This document shows positions 43,401 to 54,500 of a DNA stretch of 64,000 nt, piece after piece. Each line of letters opens with the position of its first letter. Position 1 is the stretch's first letter. The notes beneath the pieces are model-generated. The model worked only from the letters and a program-made list of their open reading frames with translations. It was not told the origin of the DNA and did no database searches. Source of the stretch: Antedon mediterranea (taxonomy: Eukaryota; Echinodermata; Crinoidea; Comatulida; Antedonidae); assembly GCF_964355755.1 (NCBI RefSeq), contig NC_092674.1, forward strand, positions 29,872,001-29,936,000, in the 5' to 3' direction. A program made the translations under genes and the position numbers.

Positions 43401-46400
43401 TACTCAAATCATTAACATAAAATGTTCCGTGTTTTGTGTACAGTAAATGGTCATAAGGAATAACATAAATTCTATATTTTTATTACCATTACCGCTCGTC
43501 TGTGTAAATTGGCCTTAAGTATAACTGAAAATCCTCGCAAACGGTCACTTTCACGTAATGCCACGAGAGATCAGAATGCAACAGACATCAACTTCCTGGT
43601 ATTGTAACAGATTTATACAATATTATCCAGGAAGCAGTATGATCACCATAGCATTGTTTGCTTCATTTGCGGCAAGGTTGAATTGCATTCATTGCCTAAA
43701 TAAATGCTAAACTCTTTATTTTTAAACCACTGAGTACATTATTCCTACAGTACAGGAGCTAGCCCTGAGCTACAGTACAGTAGCTTTTAGTCCTTTCTTA
43801 AATACAAGAAATAGTCCTAATTACAAAACGAATGTTTCTCTTTGGTTCAAAATACAAGATAACTTTATTGTCAAATAGTTCAACGAAAGATTTGAAATTG
43901 GTTTTTCTCATGGCAACTTAATATAAAAATAGAATAAAATCAGTAAAATGTTAAAACACAAAGTAAAATACACAGTACAGTAAAAATATACAGATTAAAA
44001 AGCATATACAGGATTTATAAATATAAATTTCAATTTCAATGACAAAAAAAACTAAATAATCTGATAAAATTGTAACATTCGATTATCGCCAGCGTAGATG
44101 GAAGGAATGGTTATCTTGAAGTTGAAAATATATGTAGTAGTAAATAAGTTATTCATAATTAACTAGTTATCATCACTGTGCAACTTTTAGCTGCATCAAT
44201 GCAATATAACTGACCTTCAGTCAACTACTGTAACATCTGTTGCCCGCCAGTGCAATGCATTTTGGGTAATTTGAGAGCACAAACTTTTAGCAAAAATGCG
44301 GTTGACATAAAAATTATATTTTAAAATCTATTTTCAAATAAACGATTATTTAACGCCGGGGCTCTATGATGATAATCTGATGGTATTAAGTATTACTAAT
44401 TTACAGTTTAAGAAAAAGCTTGAAATTTTAACCAGTATCAAATACCTGTAAGATAATCCATTCAGTGGTAACATAATAAGTTGCCAAGATAGTTACTAGT
44501 ACCTGATACATAGAGGTATAATAAATGCAGTAAAGAAAAAAATAGCTTTGTTTATTTGAATAACCAGTTAGAATTTGGCAGGCTAAAGACCGCAACAGTT
44601 ACCTGAGTTAAACCCGAGGGCTTAGTAAGAGCTGAAAGTAGTGGTTAATACTTTTGTTTTGTATAAAAGTTCAATGCATCGACCAAGAGATTAGGAAGAT
44701 TACACTGTGTACATTAACCCTTGCCCAATGAATCAGTCAGACATTATTTGTTAGGGACAAAATTATAGTCCCTTCAATATACTGTAGCACAAAGACACAC
44801 TATATATTAATATAGTTATTTTGTAAAAGTTATACCATTAGTAGCTTAAACTTGGTATTCACTACAGTAGTCAATAATTCATTGTATTTTAACAATGGTT
44901 AACCTTGATTGTACAACCATAGTATTGTATACAGTAGTATTATTATCAATAGAGTTATTAAGACAAAAAGTTTTATGAAAAGTAAAGGTAAATCTGGGAT
45001 GTACCTTTCATACAATTTTACTACATATTATTTGAAACTGTTGGAGTGGAGGATATCATTTTTGTCTGAATTTGATACCAGGGATAGCCCTCTAAATCTC
45101 CAAAGCGGGGTCGTTTCTTTACACCCCTGAGGGATCCTTTTAGGATGTGTTTTCAATGGTTATTAACTTAGGTAAGGTCTGATAGATATCTTCGTATTCC
45201 CATATTTATATGACTAATGATCGTAATTGTCTTTTTTTGTCATCAGTGACAGAGGAGAAAATTTACACAGCAATTCAGTTTGCTTCTGTTTAATCTACGT
45301 CACGGGTTTTTGTTTTTGTTATGTTTTGATGTTTCTCTCTTGACGAAATAAATGAAATGAAATAGAATTGTTTGGTTGCACTCTGGTTATAATATTCATA
45401 ATAATAGATATAATTATGTCACAATAGAATGTTATGTTCAGTGAGCCATTATGTCATTACAAGTTCTAGTTTATTAAACCCTACAAAAGTACAATAAAAC
45501 CCGCATTACTGCCACATAGTCAAACATACAGTAATAAACTATCATATACTGTAATGTAAGCCCATGCCATACCAGCTTGTTCTTCTTCATGAAGATCTCT
45601 GTTCTAAACAGACCATTAGAACTGTTATTGTATGTTCAAGTCCAATATTTAATATCGACAATTTCTTTTATTCGATAAAAGTTCTCAATGTTTACATATT
45701 TTTATGATAGAAATTGTCTTAAGCTATGTCTACTCTATCAAACTTTATGTGAAAAAAAATGTAACGTGCCCATATAGAAATGATGTCAGATCATTATCAT
45801 ATTTAAGCATATCACTACTACCATATTTGGGCACATCACACTTTTTTGGCCAAACTAGTTTGATAGTGTAGAAAGACCTTCATAGACTAAAGAAACATAG
45901 CACATAGATTTGGTGGAGGATATCCAAATCGCGCTATGATTTCTTTACAGTACTATATACAGTAGCTCTGTGTTGTGATGATTTTTTTCTCCTTTTGTAG
46001 AAAAAAAATCCCCTGTAAACATCCTGGCTACATTCTTTGTAAAAAAAAACATGGAAAAGATTAAACACACTAGAAAACAAGCAATTTCCTGATTACTGTA
46101 TTGTAATTACTGATATTTAATTTGTAAAAAAAATCCTGAAAATCCCTTCATATTGTTGCAAAATTCTTTTTTCATAATTTAAAAATACCTGGATGAAATA
46201 TTATTTTTAGTTTCCTTCTAGGAATATGGTTTTTATCTAATGTCTGAACAAGTCACAAAACTACTGTACATCTGACGAAAGTGAAAATAGCTTAGAACTG
46301 AATTATAGTGGTTGTGTATGTTTTGGGTAATAATAGATGTTTGTTGATTATTTGTAATAAAATAATTAGTAATATAATAAAACACATTGTTCCATTTGAA

Positions 46401-47552
46401 ATGGGAAATATCGATGCATATGGAGATTAATCCAGTATTCTAATTATAGTCACTATTATAAAAGTACTGGTATGAGAAAGAAGCTAACTGCTAGTTTAGA
46501 AATAAGTAGGCACCGTGTACAGTAGTTTACTTCAACTATATTTAACCAGAAGAACACACATGCCAACTAATTTAGTTTTAGTGCGAGAGCACATTTTTTC
46601 CTCTTAAAAAATAATAAAATCTACAGTAAATAGCGGGCCGTAAATAGCTTGTACAAAGTAATAAATTGTTGTCCAACTGAACATAAAATGTACATCATTG
46701 AATTGGGTAATTATTAAATCGTATAATAACTAATCTACCAATGTGGAATATCTTGCAGTGTGTTAAATTTTATTTCTGTTCGATGCTGAGCAGGTACTTA
46801 ACAAATCAAAGGTGGCTACCCTTGTTTGTCAAACATTTTCAAAATCAATTTGATTTGATAAAAAAAAACAACTTTATCACATTTTTGTCAATCTTTATAC
46901 AGTTTCATCAAACAATAAGAATTAAAGACTAATTATTAAAAATAATAATCATTAATTAACAAATATCTTCATACTGTTTTATGTGATTTAAATGTTTGAC
47001 TAATTTACAATCCACCTATATCCCCTCCCTCTCACTTATGATGTCATCACCTGTGTCATCATTGGTGTCGTGGAAAATAGTTTTAATAATAATAATTATT
47101 AATGTTAATTTGCACCAAAACACCCACCCATTTCTCGTTGATAGTTGCCATGACAAGTCTCCTTTGGCTTATTGAGACCTTTTGAATTATTATCAAAATT
47201 TTACACATTTAAATTGTGTATTACTTTGATGACATAATAGACATAATATTACGTATTAGTAGTCTATTATTCTGTAGTCCCTGTACTGTATTTATTGTGA
47301 CACAAAATACAGGTAGCAATGAATAACAAATAGATAAACAAAAATTACAGTTGCTTGTGATCGAATCACTGATCACTGAATCCACATGATAATAAAAACC
47401 AGTATAAACAGTAATAACATCCAATTGCCAACATTCAAATAGTCTATAAAGTACAATAATAATGAAGCTATACTTACGTCTCGTTTCATCTTTTTCTCTG
47501 GCGGTGATTTTCGTAACCAGCCCTGATGAACGATTCCATCATTGCCAGCCAT
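22461..47552 (-). CDS. GAB1: GRB2-associated-binding docking protein (GAB1/GAB2 type), 6 coding exons
   Basis: Membrane-recruited scaffold that couples receptor tyrosine kinases to SHP2, PI3K and GRB2. Exons in transcript order: 47552-47478, 25757-25469, 25063-23555, 23255-23159, 23011-22855, 22664-22461. They total 2331 nt and 776 aa (human GAB1 about 694). Residues 1-121 form the PH domain (GWLRKSPPEKKMKRD, then RWHRRWFILRSNNGLSTLSYY). The 503-codon exon 3 is disordered and rich in PPRPPKPP and tyrosine motifs: YDVPP twice, YNVP and YQVP (Crk type), YMPM, YLPM and YAPM (PI3K type). It ends with PPPVDRSIKPNR, the RxxK site for the GRB2 C-terminal SH3. The C-terminus has VVYTEL (Y726) and VDYVDLD (Y752), the paired SHP2 docking tyrosines. 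The start has a perfect CACCATGG context. Intron 2 needs a GC donor. The choice of GAB1 over GAB2 is not certain; invertebrates usually have one ancestral gene. Confidence 0.93.
22750..22836 (-). mobile_element. Foldback MITE, copy 7 (fragment)
   Basis: The left end is missing; it starts inside at GATGTGATGTGGCCATATAT and ends GTTTGATAGTGTAGACAG. It fills half of the 190-bp last GAB intron. Confidence 0.8.
23256..23554 (-). other. GAB intron 3 with a short tandem repeat
   Basis: GT-AG intron. At 23405-23495 the phrase CTTTAATAGGGGTGTCC recurs five times with small changes (period about 18). A local inverted pair, TTCGCACTGGATTTAATTGA and TCCAGTCCAGTGCGAACTGG, brackets 23286-23371. Confidence 0.75.
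25064..25468 (-). other. GAB intron 2, GC-AG type
   Basis: Transcript-sense donor AATCCAG|GCAAGTTG and acceptor TTTTTCTAG|AAGATGAG. It joins ENP-EDEEDIAYP in frame. Using the nearby GT (four bases later) would create a stop within two codons, so the GC donor is required. Confidence 0.85.
28672..29590 (+). repeat. Minisatellite, ~25-26 bp units
   Basis: More than 30 units alternate between AGAGAGTGAATTTGTACACT + GCTATA and the same + GAATA. The two spacer types alternate in higher-order blocks, and the 3' end decays (29430-29590). Frame-open translations across it (up to 169 codons) are by-products of the unit and not genes. Confidence 0.97.
29761..29910 (+). mobile_element. Foldback MITE, copy 8
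   Basis: Both ends intact (TAAGCTCTGTCTACACTATC ... GACAGAGCTTTA). The left arm lacks its poly-A part. Confidence 0.9.
30851..31674. mobile_element. Harbinger-like element with ATACGGTAT boxes
   Basis: The left end is GGGCCTGTTTCTGCTGCAAC and the right end is its inverse (GGCAGCAGAAACAGGGCC), flanked by ATA on both sides (30848-30850, 31675-31677). GGSCCTGTTT ends with a 3-bp duplication are typical of PIF/Harbinger elements. The two end zones contain 13 ATACGGTAT or ATACCGTAT boxes. A second inverted pair (GTACCCCGTTTCTGCT near 30933; AGCAGAAACGGGTAC near 31473) lies inside, as if one copy sits within another. No transposase. Confidence 0.8.
32340..32485 (+). other. CpG-rich patch
   Basis: An island of CpG-rich sequence (TTCGCGCCAGTGTGCGACGC) in an AT-rich intron, with the repeated word AGGCAACGCG. 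It may be an old transposon end or a regulatory element. No gene. Confidence 0.35.
32976..33097 (+). mobile_element. Foldback MITE, copy 9
   Basis: Both termini present but the left arm is deleted after CTCTGTCTA, so it is short (about 120 bp). Confidence 0.85.
33602..33771 (+). mobile_element. Foldback MITE, copy 10
   Basis: Full length, with two GGTAGTGATATG units in the middle. Confidence 0.9.
34100..37360. other. AT-rich part of GAB intron 1
   Basis: No gene seen. A local duplication near 35670-35790 repeats AAATGAACACAGTRAATTTKG about 85 bases apart. A G-rich run (GGGGGAGGGGGAGGGGG) lies at about 36983-37000. Confidence 0.5.
37368..37493 (+). mobile_element. Foldback MITE, copy 11 (truncated)
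   Basis: The left end and middle are present. The right arm breaks off after GGGCACATCACAT. Confidence 0.85.
38624..38802 (-). mobile_element. Second copy of the CAGGGAAMATTTTC MITE, inverted
   Basis: Contains the inverse of the 10618-10792 element (TAGCAAAAAGCTACAGTATA, CAAAACAACCTTATTGCTAC, AATCAGTTTGATTTAGCAAT). The ends are diverged (CCGGGAATAATTTTGCC and TTTGTCCCCACTAGG). Confidence 0.7.
40256..40430 (+). mobile_element. Foldback MITE, copy 12
   Basis: Diverged but complete (GTAAAGTTCAGTCTACAATA ... GTGTAGACAGAGTTTAA). Confidence 0.82.
41250..41860 (+). repeat. Tandem array, about 11 copies of a 55-bp unit
   Basis: Units read AAACCCCTATACAGTGGAC, ATCACTAGGGGTAAATATG, TTTTAACACCCCCTATT. 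Successive units start at 41256, 41311 and so on. Identity is very high, with some two-base (TA) insertions and decay in the last two copies. Within a unit CCCCTA pairs with TAGGGG, so each can fold. Confidence 0.97.
42070..42290 (+). repeat. Short tandem array around CTTCTGTTAGG
   Basis: It starts as about three 21-bp units (GCGCTACTGTACTTCTGTTA) and turns into about nine 15-bp units (GAGTACTTCTGTTAGG/C). The shorter unit is a deleted form of the longer. Confidence 0.93.
42876..43070 (+). repeat. tRNA-derived SINE heads, two partial copies
   Basis: First head: GGAGGTTAACATGCTTGCC with GTCCAGGGTTCAATTCAG (B-box like). Second head at about 43011: GCTGTAGCTTGGTGGTTAAC followed by ATGCTCAACTCATAAGACTG. 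Both match the remnant at 8728. They are in the same orientation, so this may be a tandem insertion. Confidence 0.62.
43258..43370 (+). repeat. 57-bp tandem duplication
   Basis: Two units of GTCATTTTGTWGTTGATGTG, TCTTTACCTTATACAG, WACCATGTACCCATTTGT, almost identical. Confidence 0.9.
45060..45366 (+). repeat. Possible retroposon 3' end
   Basis: Non-AT-rich sequence (AAAGCGGGGTCGTTTC, GAGGGATCCTTTTAGG) is followed by a stretch ending in a simple tail, AATAAATGAAATGAAATAG. That layout resembles the 3' end of a LINE or SINE. The family is unknown. Confidence 0.3.
45719..45882 (-). mobile_element. Foldback MITE, copy 13
   Basis: TTTATG arm first. Termini diverged (TTAAGCTATGTCTACTCTA ... GTGTAGAAAGACCTT). 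Confidence 0.85.
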
Positions 47553-48519
47553 GATGGTGAGTGAGAGGCTGACGTTAAAACTTATTAGGAAATAATAACA
47601 AACGTTATGAACAAGTAAACACACTAATTCTATATAAAATCAGACATTATAAGTCTCCCACAGTTACACTGAAGATTTAACTGTAAATATCCAGAGTTTT
47701 ATTGCGTAATTCCTTCAGCTGGTGAGACATCCGTATGTTGTGTATCAATCAGTATATAAATCAGCACGGGTTGGTGTGGTGGCGTACGACACTATATTGT
47801 TTTTTTTCACCTCGTTATAGCCTCCTCGTCGTCAGAGACCGGGAACACCACTTCCGTGTTGTTGTTTGTTGGTAAACAAATCTAGGATCGAATCAGTGTT
47901 TCTCGAACAACAAAACATCATGAATGATTAAAATTGTCAAAATCAATAAAAAAACAACCAATGGGCCATATAATCTGACATGGTTATGCATTGAATAATA
48001 AAGTACAACATTAGGCCTATGTTTTCTATTGTAAGCATGTACTTAGGTCCAAAGTAAAGGTGGCGAAAAATGGCGACCCACGTGCACAATTGTTTTCATA
48101 TTTTATTTAATTAATATAAATATTACAACATACATCATAGTTTATATATATATCATATTATGTGACAATGTTTAATAGACACACGCTTTAAATTTTAAGT
48201 CATCATTTACTGCGATATTTTACGGGAAGTTATGACAATTGGAATCAACCAATCAGAGGACTCGTTTCATTATCAACAACGATATATCGACTATCGATTT
48301 TGTAGGTGTAGTAAACAATGATGGTAAATAGTGTGTGGAAGAATAAACCGATTAAATGGTTCGGGGAGTGAACCTTATGTCCGGAATATACGTAAGTTAA
48401 TTTCAATATTGACATGATTAATACTCGAAAGTCTATAGTGCAGCTGTTGCGTTATGTAGTATCCAACAGATGGAGGCTTGTTTAGGCCCGAATTTCGACC
48501 AATTTGAAGTTAAAAAGTT
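47553..48519. promoter_or_regulatory. Divergent promoter region between GAB and CAPN15
   Basis: The two start codons face away from each other, 967 bases apart. The gap contains CACGTG at 48079-48084 beside AAAATGGCGACC (YY1-like), and AACCAATCAGAGG at about 48248 (CCAAT). There is no TATA box in a convincing place. Transcription starts are not visible. A shared bidirectional promoter is an inference from spacing and these boxes. Confidence 0.5.
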
Positions 48520-51500
48520 ATGGGCATCGCCGACTCTACGCTGAGGAGCTCGTCGCCTTCAGAGGAAGGCAAAGAAATGAGCTCAATGCCCCCACCGGCT
48601 AGGAGCAATTACCCTGTGAATAAAGAGGGTAGTAGTAGTAGTACTGGTGATGCGGATATAGGTAGTAATGTAATTAATAGTAGGGAATCTCGTAAACAAC
48701 AGAATGTTCCTGAAGAGGAATCCATGTTTGACAGTGTTTTAAAGAAGGTTTCAGAACTGAGGTACACAAAAAGACGAAATTCTTTTTCTATTATTCAGTT
48801 AAAACTTTGTTGAAATTCGTTGAGGCATGACTTTTTTTTATTTGGAATTTGGTAATTCATTGAAGCATGACTTTTTGATTTGCTTGGATTATTGGTATTC
48901 TACTGTACATCGTTTTATTTATTTCATGATGCGTACGATGCCCTCAATCGAGTTCATAAAAAATATTTTATTAAAATGTTGGTTTGCCTCCAAAAAATAT
49001 TGTGTGTAGGGTCGTAGTGTATATCAACAGGAATTTCCTAAACTTTTTGTTTTGTTTGAAACATTGTAAGTTATAAACGGATGAAAATAGCTAGCCTAAT
49101 TATGGGTATTATAAACTTTTAATTATATTATTATTTGTAAACTTTGTTGTTTGTTTAATTTGTGTTGATCACAACTTAATATATGTCTGTTGGAATCATG
49201 TAAATTATTTTACTGTTAATCATACAAAAAAGGAATTTTTCATAACCAGCATAGTAAACTCTCACAAAGCCAAACTCTCTGGTGGAATAATCAAACCATA
49301 GTCCTGTATTAAAACTGGTATGTTGGATTTATGATAAACTTATTGACAGTCCTACGTCTCCATGTCATTGAATTCTAGTAAACTTTACCTGTTAGTGTTA
49401 TTCAATACCTTTGGCAGTTTCACAAACAGGATATAACAATCTTGTATTGTACAATAGTATTTACTGTAGGTGTTGTACTTTATAATATCTCTGACTCACA
49501 ATACCACTAATACACATCTGTACTTTTGGAATTCGACAACTAAACACTGCATTACAGTTTAACTGGTTTGTTGTGAGTCTGGTACATACAGGTTTGTACA
49601 TCCAATTAATTTAATATACAATAATTTTATTATTTTACTAAACAACAGGTATTCTTCAAATTACAAGGAACAGGAAGATAATTTAATGTTTAATTTGCAA
49701 TTTGCTTTGTAAATAAATAGCTAAAGCTATCATAATAGAGTCTAGGATAAATAAATAAATTGAATAGATTTATCAACCAGGGGTGTTATTACTGTATTGA
49801 TAGCAAGTAACTTTGAATACCATAAGATTCATTATGAATAATATCAGGTAAAATAATAAGTAAATAAATAGATAAATTGTAATTGAAAATAAAGAGACAG
49901 AATGTATTTTAAGAATTTGACGTTCCTACTGATCAAGTAGATTCAAACGTTGAATTCTCAAACAATGTGTTCTGTTGCTTACTGTATGTTGTGTTCATAC
50001 ACCCATGTCTGTTGCACCCCTGAATATTATTTATAGACATTAATGTAGTCAGTATTGATCCTAACATTTTTATAATGAAGAGTTCATTGGTAAATGGTTA
50101 TTATAAATGCAGTTAAAATTTTATTATAGGAATGTAACTGGCAAGGCAATAGAAGTCAAAGAAACTGTAGTATTGTTTTTTTAGTATTAGTACAGATATA
50201 GGCTAGGACAATAAAGTTGGGAAATGAATACAACATATTGTATTGTATTGAGTATTTCTTCTTGAAGTTCTAAGAATCATTAATACCATTTAGTATAATT
50301 CATATATAGACACTACTGTAAGGATAGTATTAGTACTGATATAGCCTAGGTCTTTAAAGTTGTGAGATGAATACAGTATATTGTTCATAGAGTATTTCTT
50401 TTTGAAATTCTTAATACAGTATCATTTATATATAGACATGTACTTTGTGACACCGAAAATTGAAGGAAACACAAAAGATAAAAACCATTTTGTTTTGTTT
50501 TTGCTTTCAGTGATCAGTTCATGGATGCTGTCATACCAGAACACTTCAAAGACCAATCAATGGATGACATAAGGAAGTCAGTAGATTCGACCATGCCACC
50601 ATGGATCTGTCGGCATTGCACCTACGAAAATCCTCATCATCACCTTGCATGCAGTATGTGTCAAAAAGTGAAAGATTCTCAGACGCGGAAACCATCTGTA
50701 AGTCAAGGGTCAGATGACGAATCAGAGACTATGGACATTACGGAAGATGATTTAGAAAATGAACGATGGAATTGCAGAAGGTGCACGTTGGAAAATGAGC
50801 CGTCATCTCGTAGATGTAGTATGTGTGAAGCGCCTAAAGTAACCACAATGCCTTGCGTTGAACCCTTATCATTCCCAGGAGAAGTACGAAAGGACAATTT
50901 GGGAGTTCGCAGTAAAAGTGGTAAATCTAAACCGGTAAAAAATCCAGTATTGCCGGTTGTGGTAAAGGAGGAGGAAGATAGTGACGCTAGCTCGGAAATG
51001 GAGATAGATTTAAACAGATGGCAATGTAAACATTGCACATTTTTAAATAAATCTCTGAGTACTAAATGCGCTACCTGTCATCTTGAGAAAGGCAGCGTAA
51101 TTATTCCTCATAAAAATACAGATGAAAGCCAAGCAAGCACAAGTGCCCAAGCACCAGGAGAGACTGCCATGGAAAGTAAGCAGACGACATCCGATGATAA
51201 CTACAAAAAGCAAGATGAAACAAGAAATGGTTTACCAACAATTATTGATGTCCCTGTCATAGAAAATGGCAGTGTTGCGGACATGGTAATTGAAGAGGAA
51301 TGGTCTTGTCCAGCTTGCACTTACGAAAATGCTGCCACCATGGTTCAATGTGCAGTATGCGCTGCACCAAGGGGTAAATTAAGCGGGAACGACGTGGTCC
51401 CAGAATCCAGGCGACGAGGGAACCTTAAAGTAAATCGAGAACGAATTGGTAGAAGTAACGCACTTAAAAAGAAAACATGGACTTGTAATACTTGTACACT

Positions 51501-54500
51501 AATAAACGTTACCGATACAAATATATGCATGGCTTGCAAAAATCAGCAATCAGCTGAACCGACGTGGCAGGTTAGCAAAAAGTTTGCACCAGGACCGAAT
51601 GAATGGGCCTGCCGTCAGTGTACGTATAATAACCCGAATGTTATCAACGTCTGCTGTATGTGCGGACATAATCAAAGGTCAGAGGGTAAAGGTGAAACGT
51701 GGCTTTGTCACAAGTGTGGGATGAACGTCAGCACAAAACATGATAAGTGCCTCATGTGTGAATCACCGCAAAAACCAAAAACACAGGTAGCGAGTAAACC
51801 CCTAGGCCTACGAAGACAAAACAGCATTGTGCAAGAATCAAAGAGAAAACTAGATGAAGACTCTGCTCAAGAGAAGTTTGAACATATCAGGAATTTCTGT
51901 AAAGTTGTAAGTACCTTTATTAATTTGTTGTATTACACTGTACAATCCTTAGACCCATTTACACATACAGTACGATTGGGTCGGGTCCAAATTAATCGTT
52001 TGGGCCCGATCCAGCCTTTTTTATACATGCGTTCCAAACCACGGCCCTGAAGATCCATACTTCATCCTCTCAAATTATTGGTAACGTTTCACTGCATAAA
52101 CTGGCCCAAACGTAAAAGCCGCTACTCGCTTCTGGACCTACTCGAGAGAGATGGTCCAGATCCCCAACCGGTCTTAGTTCTGTAGTTTCATTATTGTGTT
52201 TTAATCTTTTATAGAATAAAGAATATTTTGTAGATGACCAGTTTCCACCAGCACCTAAGTCATTATACTTCAACCCTGATCAACCCAAGATGAAGGCACG
52301 ATGTGAACAGTGGCTACGTCCAGATCAGGTGCTAACATCCGAGGATGAAACGAGGATACCATGGACAGTTTTCAAGGTTCCAAGACCTTCAGATATTTCC
52401 CAAGGCATTCTGGGTAATTGTTGGTAGGTTTTGGTTTTGTTCAGTACATTCAAACTTTTTATATACATATTAAATCTTCTTGAGTGTGTATTACCTAATT
52501 CATCATCTGAAGGACCCACTGGAAATAAGTCCACTTGACTTCCACTGGTGTCTTTGTTAGACAACATCAAATAAAATCTATACATATCAAATATCATTTT
52601 TGTAATTCCCCTTTTCCCCGTCTGTGATGTCCCTCTTTCTGGAAGTATTTATCCAGAATCTTCAACAATAAATTTCCTTCCTATAGAAATTTTTTTCATT
52701 CACTATAAATAGTAAGTTCACGGATAAGTTTAATAATCTTGTGACCCTGAGGTCAAGTAATATCCCGCGGTGTTTTGTTACATAAAATATCGGAACAATG
52801 CATCTGATGACAAGAAACCTGTCACATATTTCCTAAAATGCCAAGTGTAAGGTGAACGCTCTAATATTCTTTTTGTTAACTCAATGTTAATGAGAAAAAC
52901 ATTTTTCTTTTTAAGCTTTGTAAAAGTAAAACATGAAAGTAGCAAATTATTTATACACTAATGATCATCATACTTATTTGAAATGATTATAACCAATTAC
53001 GGTAATAGTATCAACAACAAGTATTTAATATACAAATAGAGTGAATGTTTATGACTGAGGGAATGGTAGAATATTTTAATGATTCATAAGTACTGACTGT
53101 TTTATCTACAAAGCGATAAGGCAGTAAGGCAATTTTTAAAACCTTACTCACAGGCAGGCCTAGGGGTCCCACAGGGTCCAAGCACCCTCACTGAATTTTG
53201 AAAAATACAATCAAAAATTAGTAATACACACAAAGTGACCTTTTTTCCTTAAAGAAAAATTCAATCAAAAATTATTTTGTTTTGTAGGTTTCTAAGTGCA
53301 TTAGCAGTGCTAGCTGAAAAGCCAAAGCTGGTTGAGTATATTATGATTACACGTGTTGTCAACGACGAAGGGGCATATATGGTGCGTTTGTGTAAAGATG
53401 GTGCCTGGGAAACTGTGCTTATTGATGATCTACTCCCATGCGATAAGTATGGCAGACTTGTGTATTCACAGGTATGCTTAAAGCTCTGTCTACACTATCA
53501 AACTAGTTGGACAAAAAAAGTGTGATGTGCCCAAATATGGTAGTGATATGCCCAAATATGCTAGTGATATGACATCATCATGTCCATATATGGGCACATG
53601 ACATCCTTCTACCTGTATGAAGCCAGTTTTATGGTATTTTCTGATTAGATACTATTATGATGATAGTCATGCCTTCAGCCATTATTCACAAAATTCCTAC
53701 TTGCTTTCTAGGCCAAAAGGAGGCAGCTGTGGGTTCCATTGATTGAGAAGGCTCTTGCAAAGATGCATAGCTGCTATGAAAATCTCATTGCTGGTAGATG
53801 TGCAGAAGGCCTAGCCTTGCTGACTGGAGCTCCTTGTGAAAGCATACAATTACATTGTAAGTTTCAAACCAGGGATGTACAGTAGCTAGAAGAAAAGTGT
53901 AAGGTCAAAAACTTAAAGGGTGGGTGAAAAATAACACGAAAAACAGTACTGTACTTTACTTCTTCTGTGGGTGCTATGTTGAAATTAGGCTTGTTGGGAG
54001 ACCTAAAAATAAGATTTAGGTTGGTTAGAAGAATTTGAAATTGAAACCTCCTTCCCCAACACAATTACTTTCATGCATAATGTAACTCTACAATACTCTA
54101 TGTGCCTTTGTATTATCACTCCTAAGTCAATTGCTTAATGTAGTTCTTTGTTTTAAAAAATATTTTTAGCAAGTGGTCTAAAACCGGATGACCCTGTTTT
54201 AGATCAAGACTTCATTTGGGCACAGTTGCTTAGCTCTAAGGAAGCTGGGTAGGTATAAATACTTGCGTTGCAATTCAAGTTCTAGGTTAAATTCTATTTA
54301 ATTAATATTGTATGTATGCTATACTTAATGTAAGGCTATGTTTAAAGCAAGTAACTGGGGAAAAAGGCCTATTATAACATTCTAAATTTCTATCTATTGT
54401 AGCTTCTTGATGGGTGCTTCTTGTGGAAGTGGCAACATGAAGATAAACCCAGAAGCATATAAGATAGTGGGTCTTCGCCCAAGACATTCTTACTCCCTAT

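Larger units (their letters stand above)
25758..47477 (-). other. GAB intron 1 (21.7 kb)
   Basis: Separates the first PH-domain exon from the rest. It holds no coding exon that I can recognise on either strand. Content: foldback MITEs at 29761, 32976, 33602, 37368, 40256 and 45719; a minisatellite at 28672-29590; a Harbinger-like element at 30851-31674; arrays at 41250-41860, 42070-42290 and 43258-43370; and SINE heads near 42890 and 43020. Long stretches (26.0-28.6, 34.0-37.3, 37.6-40.2, 43.4-45.7, 45.9-47.4 kb) are AT-rich with nothing else recognised. Confidence 0.85.

Noticed and set aside
50703-51038. 111-codon minus-strand ORF
   Set aside because: Antisense shadow of the CAPN15 zinc-finger exon.
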